A program made the position numbers and the translations under genes. From NCBI RefSeq assembly GCF_031624495.1, contig NZ_JAMQOP010000004.1, forward strand, positions 310,001 through 374,000: DNA of 64,000 nucleotides, written 5' to 3'. Source of the stretch: Halogeometricum sp. S1BR25-6 (GTDB taxonomy: Archaea; Halobacteriota; Halobacteria; Halobacteriales; Haloferacaceae). The notes under the pieces are model-generated. The model searched no databases. It was not told the DNA's origin and worked only from the letters and a program-made list of their open reading frames with translations. Below are positions 17,701-25,602 of this stretch, piece after piece; the first letter of the stretch is position 1, and the number at the start of each line of letters is the position of its first letter.

Positions 17701-18939
17701 CTACGCTTCGTCGAACAGCGTCTCGCCCTCGACCATGTGCTCGCCGACGGCGTCGAGGTCGAGCGTCAGGCCGAGACCCGGCTTCTCGGGAATCTCCATG
17801 CGGCCGTCCTCGATGAGGTTGTCTTCCTCGACGAGGTCCTCCCACCAGCCGAGTTCGTAGGAGTGGTACTCGACGGCCAGCGAGTTCGGGATGGCCGCGC
17901 CGACCTGCGCCGAGGCCATCGTCCCGATGGGCGAGGAGACGTTGTGCATCGCCACGGGGATGTAGTACATATCGGCGAGGTCGGCTATCTTCCGCGTCTC
18001 GCGCATGCCGCCGACGCGCGGGAGGTCGGGCGCGATGATGTCGACCGCCTGCGGTTGCAGCAGGGAGAGTTGGCCGAACTTCCGGTAGACGTTCTCCCCG
18101 ACGGCGATGGGCGTCGTCGTGGAGTCTGTCACCTTCTTCTGGACCTCGTGGTTTTCCGGCGGCACGGGGTCTTCGAGCCACCAGACGTCGTACGGTTCGA
18201 GTTCGCGGGCGAGGCGCTTTGCCGACCCACCGGTGAACGACCAGTGGCAGTCGAAGGCGACGTCCGCGCGGTCGCCGACGGCCTCGGTGACGGCCTCGAC
18301 GATTTCGACCTTGTGGTCGATTTCGGGGTTGCGCAGGTGGCGGTTCGCGCGGTCCTTCTCGTGACCCGAGGGCACGTCGAGGTCGAACTTGATGGCGTCG
18401 TAACCGAGGTCCTCGACGACGCGCACTCCCTCCTCGGCGCAGGCTTCGGGGTCCGCCTCGTTCTCGGTGTGGAGGTCGCAGTAGATGCGCACCTCGTCGC
18501 GGTACTTCCCGCCAACGAGTTGGTAGGCGGGCACGTCGAGGAGTTTCCCGGCGGCGTCGTGCAGAGCGATTTCGATGCCGGAGATAGCCGAGATGACCTT
18601 CCCGGAGACGGAACCCTCGCCGGACATCTTCTGAACGAGGTGCTCGTACAGACGGTCGATGTCGAGGGGGTTCTCGCCGACGAGGAACGGCTTCATCCGC
18701 TCGATGATGGCGTCGTCGCCGCCGCCCCAGTAGGACTCGCCGGTACCGACGACGCCGGCGTCGGTGTAGACGCGGACGAGAATCCACGGGTAGTTGCCGT
18801 CGACCATCGTCGTCTGTACGTCCGTAATCTCAGCGTCGCGGACGCCGCCGCGTTCGTTGGTGATGCCCATCGTCTCCGCGGAGAGGTCCCGCATCGTGTA
18901 CTCCGCGTTCGGGTCGCGTAGCTTCGCGTAGTCGACCAT
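17701..18939 (-). CDS. xacD: Xylonate dehydratase, enolase superfamily
   Basis: A 412-residue enolase-superfamily (mandelate racemase group) protein closely resembling the XacD xylonate dehydratase of Haloferax volcanii. Visible elements are the capping domain (residues about 30-150), the AIKFDLD strand, metal ligands in AFDCHWSF, WWLEDPVPPEN and VGENVYRKFG, and the general-base His in MHNVSSP. It dehydrates D-xylonate (possibly L-arabinonate and gluconate) to the 2-keto-3-deoxy acid, the second committed step of oxidative pentose degradation. Transcribed alone on the minus strand from ATG 18937-18939, with a TATA-like CTTTACTATC about 30 bases upstream. Confidence 0.87.
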   Translation of the reverse strand: MVDYAKLRDPNAEYTMRDLSAETMGITNERGGVRDAEITDVQTTMVDGNYPWILVRVYTDAGVVGTGESYWGGGDDAIIERMKPFLVGENPLDIDRLYEHLVQKMSGEGSVSGKVISAISGIEIALHDAAGKLLDVPAYQLVGGKYRDEVRIYCDLHTENEADPEACAEEGVRVVEDLGYDAIKFDLDVPSGHEKDRANRHLRNPEIDHKVEIVEAVTEAVGDRADVAFDCHWSFTGGSAKRLARELEPYDVWWLEDPVPPENHEVQKKVTDSTTTPIAVGENVYRKFGQLSLLQPQAVDIIAPDLPRVGGMRETRKIADLADMYYIPVAMHNVSSPIGTMASAQVGAAIPNSLAVEYHSYELGWWEDLVEEDNLIEDGRMEIPEKPGLGLTLDLDAVGEHMVEGETLFDEA

Positions 18940-19030
18940 TACGTGCGTATATCCCGAAACCCGATAGTAAAGCTTGCGGGTCCGGCTTCGGGACGGGGAC
19001 GGGACGAGAACGGACGGGTGGGAGCGGTTC

Positions 19031-20719
19031 TCAGTCGCCGTACTCGACGACCGTCTCGACGCCGTCTTTCGTGACCAGCACCCGCTGATTAGTCGCCACG
19101 TCCTCGAAGGTGCGCTCGGTGCCGTCGGGCCAGCGGACGGCGAAGTCGACCGTCTCGGCGCCGCCCGCGCCGACGTGGGAGACTCGTCCCTCTTGGGAGA
19201 GGAAGTCGGATCCGACGGTCTGCTGGACCGTCGTCGGCCCGCCGGGAGCGCCCGAGACGGTCACTTCGGCGCCGTAGACGGTCGACCCGTTCGCGTCGGC
19301 GACGCGGAAGTCGAGGCTGTCGGCGCCGGCGCCGACGCCGACGTTCTCGTAGACGGTCACCTCGCCGTCGTAGGGGGCGATGACCACGTCCATGTCGCCG
19401 TCGCGGTCGTAGTCGAACGAGACGAGTCCGCGCCCGTCGTGTTCGGTCAGGTTTCGTTCGGAGGCGTCGAGATTCTCGAAGCTGTTGCCGTCGCGTTCGA
19501 ACAGCATCGGGAGGGTGTAGTGCGGGTCGTCGCGGTCGATTCTGACGACGTTCTGCGTCGCATGTATCAGGTCCCTGTCGCCGTCGTTGTCGAGGTCGGT
19601 CAGACTGGCCGCCCACCCCCACCCGCCCTGCCGGACGCCGTAGGCCACGGCGCGGTCGGTGAGGTTGCCCGACCCGTCGTTCACCATCATCGTGTTCCCC
19701 TTCGTCCGCCCGGATTTGATGACGTAGCCGAACAGGAGTCTGAGCCGCTCGTACCGCTCCTTGTCCTCGACTTCGTCGAGAGGGAGGTAGATGTTCGTCG
19801 TGAACACGTCCTGCGCGCCGTCGCCGTTCACGTCCGCGATTTCGGAGGACATCCCGTTGCGGGAGGTGTTCCCGCGAATCGGGCGCGCCTCGAAGGTCCC
19901 GTTCCCCCGGTTCAGGTACACCACGTCGGTGTTGTAGTCGTTGGCGACGTGGACGTCCTGCCGGCCGTCGCCGTTCAAGTCGACGAAACTCGCCGCGAGG
20001 CTCCACCGCGCGGCGTCGCTCAGTTCCGAGTCCGCGACGCGTTCGAAGCCGTTGCCGGTGTTCTCGTAGAGGACGTTCGGGTTGCCGTTGTCCTCGCGGA
20101 CGTACTTGTGGAGTCCGAAGTAGCCCTCCGGCTTCCCGTACGTCCAGTCGCCCGACTGGTAGACGAGGAGGTCCAAGTCGCCGTCGCCGTCGTAGTCGGC
20201 GGCCGTCGCCCCCATCGGGTACGTCAGATTACCGAACTCCTCCCCGGAGCGCTCGAACGTCCCCCCGTCGTTGTGGAGGAGGACGGGTTCCGCGTGGGAG
20301 CGAAGCACCAGCAGGTCGTCCCAGCCGTCGCCGTCGTAGTCGAAGAACAGCGCCCCCTTGACCGCTCCGTCGAACGTCGGAAACGCGGCGTCGCGTTCGA
20401 ACGTGCCGTTGACGTTTCGGAACAGAACGGGGCGCTCGCCGCCGACGGCCAGCACGTCCTGCCAACCGTCGCGGTCGTAGTCGGCGACGTAGACGCCGTC
20501 GTCGCCGTTGCCGGCGCCGCCGCCGTCGGTCTGGTAGGCGAGGCCCGAGGCGTCCGTCCGCTCGCGGAAGTCGATAGTCGTGTCCGGGGCACCGGAGAGG
20601 GTGTCCGCGACGCCGCCGAGACAGCCCGACGAGAGAAGTAAGAGCGCGAGCGTCATCGCGGCGAGGCGCGTTCGAGTTCGGGTTTGGGTCCCGGTCGCCC
20701 CGGTGCGCGGCGGACTCAT
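19031..20719 (-). CDS. FG-GAP/VCBS repeat lipoprotein with C-terminal ASPIC/UnbV domain (CRTAC1-like)
   Basis: A 562-residue exported protein. It has a lipoprotein signal with Cys33 (LLLLSSGCLGG), then a beta-propeller built of at least seven Asp-rich calcium-binding loops (for example DYDRDGWQD, DYDGDGWDD, DLNGDGRQD, DLDNDGDRD). The last about 70 residues form an ASPIC/UnbV domain (FAVRWPDGTERTFEDV). CRTAC1-type proteins are extracellular and poorly understood. Its ATG overlaps by 4 bases the stop of the Dyp-like gene upstream, so the two are almost certainly co-translated. No link to sugar use is evident. Confidence 0.87.
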   Translation of the reverse strand: MSPPRTGATGTQTRTRTRLAAMTLALLLLSSGCLGGVADTLSGAPDTTIDFRERTDASGLAYQTDGGGAGNGDDGVYVADYDRDGWQDVLAVGGERPVLFRNVNGTFERDAAFPTFDGAVKGALFFDYDGDGWDDLLVLRSHAEPVLLHNDGGTFERSGEEFGNLTYPMGATAADYDGDGDLDLLVYQSGDWTYGKPEGYFGLHKYVREDNGNPNVLYENTGNGFERVADSELSDAARWSLAASFVDLNGDGRQDVHVANDYNTDVVYLNRGNGTFEARPIRGNTSRNGMSSEIADVNGDGAQDVFTTNIYLPLDEVEDKERYERLRLLFGYVIKSGRTKGNTMMVNDGSGNLTDRAVAYGVRQGGWGWAASLTDLDNDGDRDLIHATQNVVRIDRDDPHYTLPMLFERDGNSFENLDASERNLTEHDGRGLVSFDYDRDGDMDVVIAPYDGEVTVYENVGVGAGADSLDFRVADANGSTVYGAEVTVSGAPGGPTTVQQTVGSDFLSQEGRVSHVGAGGAETVDFAVRWPDGTERTFEDVATNQRVLVTKDGVETVVEYGD

Positions 20720-22020
20720 CGGTCGCTCGGGAGCGCGCGGTCCGCCCGCGGCGGCACGAGGAACGTGCTCCGCGAGAGCGTGCCGAGGTAGTCGACGATA
20801 CCGTGCCTGTCCGCGGGGACGTCCACGTCGTACTCCTCGACACTCATCGCCCGCCGGACCTCGACGAACTTTCGCGTGTCCGTCTGGACCGACGAGAAGT
20901 TGAACGCGGAGCCGTGCACGTCGTCCGTGGCGACGCCCTCCGAGCGCCGCAGAATCTGCGTCCGGAACTCCTCGTCGCGGGCGGAAGCCACCTTCTGCGC
21001 GTGGCCGACGATGCCGTGTTCGGCCGCGAGTTCCTCCAAATTCTCGACGTTCTCCTCGGTGATTTCGCTGTGGTCGCCGAGGGCGTCACCCACGTCACCC
21101 ACGTCCTCGTAGTCGTGGGCCGGGCAGTACATCTCCTTGGTCCGCTGCTCGTGCGGTTGGTCGTACCAGCGGTCGAGGTCCGTCCGCACGCGCGAGACGG
21201 CCAGCGTCGTCCCGCCGGCGAACGGACCCGTCGAGAGCGTCGCGGCGTCCTCGGCGGGGAGACTGTTGCTGAATCCCGCCCGGAACCCCATCGATAGCGG
21301 CGCGTCCTCGGGGATGTCCTCGTTGTCTATCTCCTGGGCTGGTCGCCCCTTCCCGAGGACGCCGGTCCGGCGCTCCGTCACGGTGAAGATATCGGACAGG
21401 CGGTGCTCCACCTCGACGCCGTTGAGTCGCTCCTTCTCCGCGAACAGGGCCTGCTCGGCGGCCAGGAGCACGGACGCGTAGTCGCTGTCGAGGAGCAGGA
21501 GGGCGTCGAAGTCGGCGGCCAGCGACTCGTCCTCGCCGAGTTCCGCGAGGACGGTCTCGGGTCGCTGGAGTTCGTCCAGTTCGATGCCCATCCGCTCCAG
21601 ATACCGGGGCGCGTACCCGACCATGAACAGCAGGCCGTCGTTGACGCTGCCGCTCGTGTCGAGGCCGCTCCCCCACTGAAAGGCGCGTTCCAACGTTCGG
21701 AGTGCCGCTTCGACCTGCTCTCGCTCCTCGTCGGTCGGCGGGACCGACCCCTCGTAGGAGAGACCGAGCAGCAACTGGTGTTGGCTCTGCGTCACGGTGC
21801 CGTGGACGCTGTTCACCAGATAGTCGTCCCACGCGTGCTGGCGCGCCGGCAGCGCGGACGGGTCCTCGGTCCCGCGGGGGTACTCCGGCCCCTCGGTCGT
21901 CTCCTCGTCGGGGGAGCGCTCCGCCTCCTGGCAGGCCGCGAGCGCGCTCGACCCGCCGATAGCGAGCGCCGCTTTCACCATGGTCCGGCGGGAGAGCCCC
22001 CGCGAATCGTCTCCAGTCAT
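20716..22020 (-). CDS. Tat-exported Dyp-type peroxidase-like lipoprotein
   Basis: A 434-residue protein with a twin-Arg leader (LSRRTMVKAAL) and lipobox Cys30 (ALAAC). The body resembles dye-decolourising peroxidases. It has a GFRAGFSNSLP segment in place of the Dyp GxxDG loop, the TTLAVSRVRTDLDRW strand-helix, a His in GHAQKV that may be the proximal haem ligand, and the C-terminal ILRRS and FNFSSVQTDTRKF stretches. The catalytic Asp of GxxDG is Ala here, so activity may differ from true Dyp enzymes. Paired with the UnbV lipoprotein gene by a 4-base overlap; both should sit outside the membrane. Function unknown. Confidence 0.7.
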   Translation of the reverse strand: MTGDDSRGLSRRTMVKAALAIGGSSALAACQEAERSPDEETTEGPEYPRGTEDPSALPARQHAWDDYLVNSVHGTVTQSQHQLLLGLSYEGSVPPTDEEREQVEAALRTLERAFQWGSGLDTSGSVNDGLLFMVGYAPRYLERMGIELDELQRPETVLAELGEDESLAADFDALLLLDSDYASVLLAAEQALFAEKERLNGVEVEHRLSDIFTVTERRTGVLGKGRPAQEIDNEDIPEDAPLSMGFRAGFSNSLPAEDAATLSTGPFAGGTTLAVSRVRTDLDRWYDQPHEQRTKEMYCPAHDYEDVGDVGDALGDHSEITEENVENLEELAAEHGIVGHAQKVASARDEEFRTQILRRSEGVATDDVHGSAFNFSSVQTDTRKFVEVRRAMSVEEYDVDVPADRHGIVDYLGTLSRSTFLVPPRADRALPSDR

Positions 22021-22124
22021 TCACTGGAGGTTTCGACTTGGACGATAAATCATTTTCGTCGGTACCGACGGCGCGGACCGAGCTAACCCTCACGTATTTA
22101 CACGACGGCACGTATCGTACCGCC

Positions 22125-23030
22125 ATGACCGCGAACGCGTCGAGACCGCTCGACGGTATCGAACCCGAATCCGTCACCCCCGAGGACGTCGACGACCGAG
22201 AGGTCCGGTCCGCCCTCGCGTCCGACACGCCCTCGGTGCGACAGCGCGGGGTGGCGGTCTGCGAATCGCTCGCCGCGGCGGACGTCGAGGCTGTCCGACC
22301 CCTCCTCGACGACGTCGCTCCGCTGGCGGGCGACGACAACGCCGCCGTCGCCCTGCGGGCCGTTTCAGTCCTCGACACCGTCGCCCGGGCGGACCCCGCG
22401 GCGCTCGACGGCGCGACGTCGGGCCTCGTCGACGCGGCGGACAGCGAAATCGTCGACGTCCAGTTGACCGCGGCCGCCGCGCTCGGGGTGCTCGTCGTGA
22501 AGCGACCGGACCTCGTCGCCCCGTTCGTCGGCGAACTCGTCGCGGCGATTCGCGCCACCGAACCCGACCCCACCCCGGACGACTTCAGCGCCGTCGAGGA
22601 CCCGGTGACCCGGCGGACGCTCGAAGAACACGAGGAGTCCGAGCGCCAGCGGCGGACCTCCGGCCGCCGGACGCTCGTCAACGTGGTCGTCGCCGTCTGC
22701 GAGGAGGAACCGGAGTCGGCGCTCGGTACGGTCGAGGGACTGCTGGGTCTCTTGGACGACGTGGACCCGTCAGTCGTCGGCGGCGCCGTCGACGCCCTCG
22801 GCGAACTGGCCGTGGCCGACCCCGAGGCCGTCGCCCCCGCGAGGGACGAACTGCGCGCCCGTCTCGACCATCCACGAACGTTCGTGCGCGCGCGCGTCGT
22901 CCGGGCGCTCGGACGCCTCGGCGACGAGGAGGCCGTCCCGAAGCTTCGGACCGTCGCCGAAACCGACGACGACGAGAACGTGCGGGAGATAGCGGCCGAG
23001 ACGGCCGCGTTCTTGGCAGAAGAGTCCTGA
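22125..23030 (+). CDS. HEAT-repeat protein
   Basis: A cytoplasmic, acidic 301-residue protein made of helical HEAT/Armadillo-like repeats, for example SALASDTPSVRQRGVAVCES near the start and RVVRALGRLGDEEAVPKLRT near the end. The ATG at 22125 is preferred over the open frame from 22038 because the upstream residues are not protein-like and a TATA-like ACGTATTTAC lies about 35 bases before it. It is divergent from the Dyp-like gene (105 bases apart). Such proteins are usually scaffolds; no partner is identified. Confidence 0.8.
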   Translation: MTANASRPLDGIEPESVTPEDVDDREVRSALASDTPSVRQRGVAVCESLAAADVEAVRPLLDDVAPLAGDDNAAVALRAVSVLDTVARADPAALDGATSGLVDAADSEIVDVQLTAAAALGVLVVKRPDLVAPFVGELVAAIRATEPDPTPDDFSAVEDPVTRRTLEEHEESERQRRTSGRRTLVNVVVAVCEEEPESALGTVEGLLGLLDDVDPSVVGGAVDALGELAVADPEAVAPARDELRARLDHPRTFVRARVVRALGRLGDEEAVPKLRTVAETDDDENVREIAAETAAFLAEES

Positions 23031-23056
23031 ATCGGGCGTCCGGAGACGACCGTCCC

Positions 23057-23290
23057 TCACTCGTCCATGGCGCGCTTCGTGCAGTACCAGTAGGTCGTGC
23101 TGAAGAAGGCGAACCCGACGACAACGAGGACCAGGTCGACGACAAGAAGCGGGTACGACCGGTCGCCGGGTTCGACGAAGAGCAAGGAGAGTCCGAGGAG
23201 GAAGCCCGACGCGATGAGGAGCGCCAGGATGACCTTCATCTGCTTGCGCTGCGCGCAGACGAGGTCGAGCAGCGCCGACGTTTTGGACAT
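23057..23290 (-). CDS. Small two-helix membrane protein
   Basis: A 77-residue protein with two hydrophobic segments (about residues 20-39, VILALLIASGFLLGLSLLF, and 46-65, PLLVVDLVLVVVGFAFFS), and a short basic/acidic C-terminus. It resembles short haloarchaeal membrane proteins of unknown function. It is convergent with the HEAT-repeat gene, 26 bases apart. No motif suggests a role. Confidence 0.65.
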   Translation of the reverse strand: MSKTSALLDLVCAQRKQMKVILALLIASGFLLGLSLLFVEPGDRSYPLLVVDLVLVVVGFAFFSTTYWYCTKRAMDE

Positions 23291-23392
23291 GACTGCTGGT
23301 CGGCGGACTCACGTAAAAAATCCGGCGGTCGTTCGGCCGACGGAGCCGCGCTCCCCCGCGGCCGGGAGTTAGTCTCCGCTCGCGTCGGCTGA

Positions 23393-25489
23393 TCAGTCGC
23401 TCTCTGTGTCCGTCTCCTCGTCGTCGTGGTCGTCGTCCTCCTTCTCGTCTCCTTTTTCCTTCTTCTCGTCGTGCCCCCGCTTCTCTCCGTTCTCGTCGTC
23501 GCCGCGCCCCTCGGACTCGTCCCCGTCCGACGACGATTCGAGTTCGACCGTCACCGCGCCGTGGTCCTCGTCCACCGTCGCGACCGTGGTTCCCGATAGC
23601 GCGCCCTTCTGGGCGGTCACTTCGTAGCTTCCCTTGAAGCCGTTCGCCGCGAAGACGCCCTCCTCGTCCGTCTCGCCGCGCTCTTCGGTCCACCACTCCT
23701 CGAAGACGAGTTGCCGGTACATCTCGCCGTGCGGGCGGATGCTCCAGTCGGCGTCGTAGTACGCGCCGGTCGGCCGCCAGTGGTCCTCCTCCCAGAATCC
23801 CCACGAGACGACGCCCTCGACGGCGGGTTGGCTGAACGCCACCGTCAGGAAGTCGCGCAGGTAGTCCGTCTGCACCTCGACGTCCTGGGCGTTCCGCCGG
23901 CTGAATATCTGGATGTCGAACTCGGTGACGAGGAGGGGGACGCCGAACTCCGAGAACGCCTCGAAACCGTCGATGAGGTTCCCCACGTCGAGCATCTGGT
24001 TGTACTGCTGTTGGTGGTGGCCCATGAAGCCGATGCCGTCGAGCGGGTAGTCGTTCTCGACGAGATGCTCGACGTAGTCGAGGTACTGGCTCCGCTGCCA
24101 CTGCCCGCCGACGGCGCCCATCTCGTTGGTGTACAGGGCGTGGTCCGTCGCCTCGTCCGCCGCGGCCCACCACTCCGCGACGGCGTCCCAGCCGAGTTCC
24201 TCCATGTCGCGGAAGTTGGACTGCCAGATAGGGTGGTTGTGCATGTCCCACTCGGTTACTTCCTCCTCGAACTCGTGGGCGTGGTTCCGAATCTTCTCGG
24301 AGACGATGGCTCGAATCTCCTCGGCCGAGAGGAACTCGCCGTTCTCCATCGCCATCCCGCCGCCGCCGTCGGCGGTGAACTGCTCCCAGAGGAGGTAGTG
24401 GCCGCGCACCGGGTAGTCGCGGTCGTTGAGCCATTCGAGCGTCGCCAGCGTCGTCTCGTTGTCGATGTCCCATCCCTCCTCGCTCTCCCAGGCGGGGTAC
24501 TTCAGGCCGTTCTCGACGGTGGCCTTGTTGAAGTCCTCCAAGAAGGTGCTCCGGTACCTCTCGTCGTCGGGGTCGTCGCCCGTGATGTGCGCCACCGAGA
24601 CGGCGCTCCCGAAGTCGAACGCGTGTTCGGTCATCTCGACGTCCACCGTCGCGTCGGTCATCGGTTCGCCGCCGGGAGCGAGGACGCGCACCTCGAAGTC
24701 CCGCTTGCGCGTCTCTTCGATGCGGTCGGCCGCCTCCTCGCGCCACGCCGCGTCGAGAGAGCGCCCCTCATAGTCGTACGGCGGAAGTGTGTCGAGCGTC
24801 ACCTCCGCGTCGCCGTAGTCGAACAGCGCGATACCGCCGACATCGACGGTCTGCTCGCCGTAGCAGGTCCAGAACTCCAGCGCCGGCGCGGCGTCCGCCG
24901 TCGGCGCCGCGCCCACTTGTATCGGGAAGAAGTAGCGCATCCACCGGTCCCACGGTTCGACGTGCGTCCCCCGCTGGACGAAGTTCGCGCTCGTCGCGTC
25001 GGCCCCGTCCTCGTCGGTGTAGTGGTAGGCGAAGTTCGCCGCCACCTCGGCGTCCGGCGCGTCGCTCCGGAGGTACGCGACGGCCAACAGCAGGTCGCCC
25101 TCCTCGAACGAGCGGTCCGATATCTCCCCGCGATAGGCGTAGTCCGACGGACTCCCGCCGTCGGCGGGGAGTTCGAGCCGCTCGCCCATTGTGATGGGGA
25201 TGGCGTCGGAGTCGACCGAAATCGTCGACTCGTCGCCGCCGACCAGCGAGAACGCCTCGATGGCCTCCTCCTCCGTCGTTCCGTAGACGTACTCCCCCGC
25301 CGGGAGCTGTTTCTGTTGTCTGCTCGACGCCGTCAGTTCCTCTCGGAGCGTCGCGTGGTACGCGCCGAGCGAGTCGTCCGACTGTGCGCCCGCCGCGGCC
25401 GTTCCGAACGCCGCCGAGACGCCCAGGACGCCCATCGACTTGAGGAACGGTCGCCGTCCGCTTCGGAAATTAGCATTATCGTCTGACAT
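23393..25489 (-). CDS. Tat-exported GH10 endo-xylanase-like protein with N-terminal beta-sandwich and charged tail
   Basis: A 698-residue protein with a Tat leader (GRRPFLKSMG). The N-terminal beta-sandwich (about residues 40-270) is of the type that precedes many GH10 domains, and the GH10 barrel runs from about residue 290 to 610. GH10 marks are FNKATVENGLKYPAWE, RGHYLLWEQF and the nucleophile Glu523 in LLVTEFDIQ. At the acid/base position (canonical WDVVNE) the sequence is WDMHNHP, with His419 replacing Glu. The last about 45 residues are a Lys/Asp/Glu-rich low-complexity tail. ATG at 25487-25489 is chosen over an upstream start because of the leader. The promoter carries a palindrome around its TATA box. 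Confidence 0.87.
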   Translation of the reverse strand: MSDDNANFRSGRRPFLKSMGVLGVSAAFGTAAAGAQSDDSLGAYHATLREELTASSRQQKQLPAGEYVYGTTEEEAIEAFSLVGGDESTISVDSDAIPITMGERLELPADGGSPSDYAYRGEISDRSFEEGDLLLAVAYLRSDAPDAEVAANFAYHYTDEDGADATSANFVQRGTHVEPWDRWMRYFFPIQVGAAPTADAAPALEFWTCYGEQTVDVGGIALFDYGDAEVTLDTLPPYDYEGRSLDAAWREEAADRIEETRKRDFEVRVLAPGGEPMTDATVDVEMTEHAFDFGSAVSVAHITGDDPDDERYRSTFLEDFNKATVENGLKYPAWESEEGWDIDNETTLATLEWLNDRDYPVRGHYLLWEQFTADGGGGMAMENGEFLSAEEIRAIVSEKIRNHAHEFEEEVTEWDMHNHPIWQSNFRDMEELGWDAVAEWWAAADEATDHALYTNEMGAVGGQWQRSQYLDYVEHLVENDYPLDGIGFMGHHQQQYNQMLDVGNLIDGFEAFSEFGVPLLVTEFDIQIFSRRNAQDVEVQTDYLRDFLTVAFSQPAVEGVVSWGFWEEDHWRPTGAYYDADWSIRPHGEMYRQLVFEEWWTEERGETDEEGVFAANGFKGSYEVTAQKGALSGTTVATVDEDHGAVTVELESSSDGDESEGRGDDENGEKRGHDEKKEKGDEKEDDDHDDEETDTESD

Positions 25490-25506
25490 AAACTGCGTTG
25501 CGGCAG

Positions 25507-25531
25507 ACACAATCATATTATATAATTGTGT
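25507..25531 (-). promoter_or_regulatory. Operator-like palindrome over the TATA box of the GH10 gene
   Basis: Perfect arms ACACAAT and ATTGTGT separated by 11 AT-rich bases containing TATATAATA. It ends 17 bases before the GH10 start codon, so the TATA box is inside the palindrome and the transcript would be nearly leaderless. A near copy with the same 11-base spacer lies at 27821-27845 before the oligosaccharide transporter. Confidence 0.65.
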
Positions 25532-25602
25532 GGAACTAACGACAGGTCGGAAATAACAGAGATGCTAAATTGTGAAGCGGCGCACCGCGCCGCTCCGCCG
25601 CG

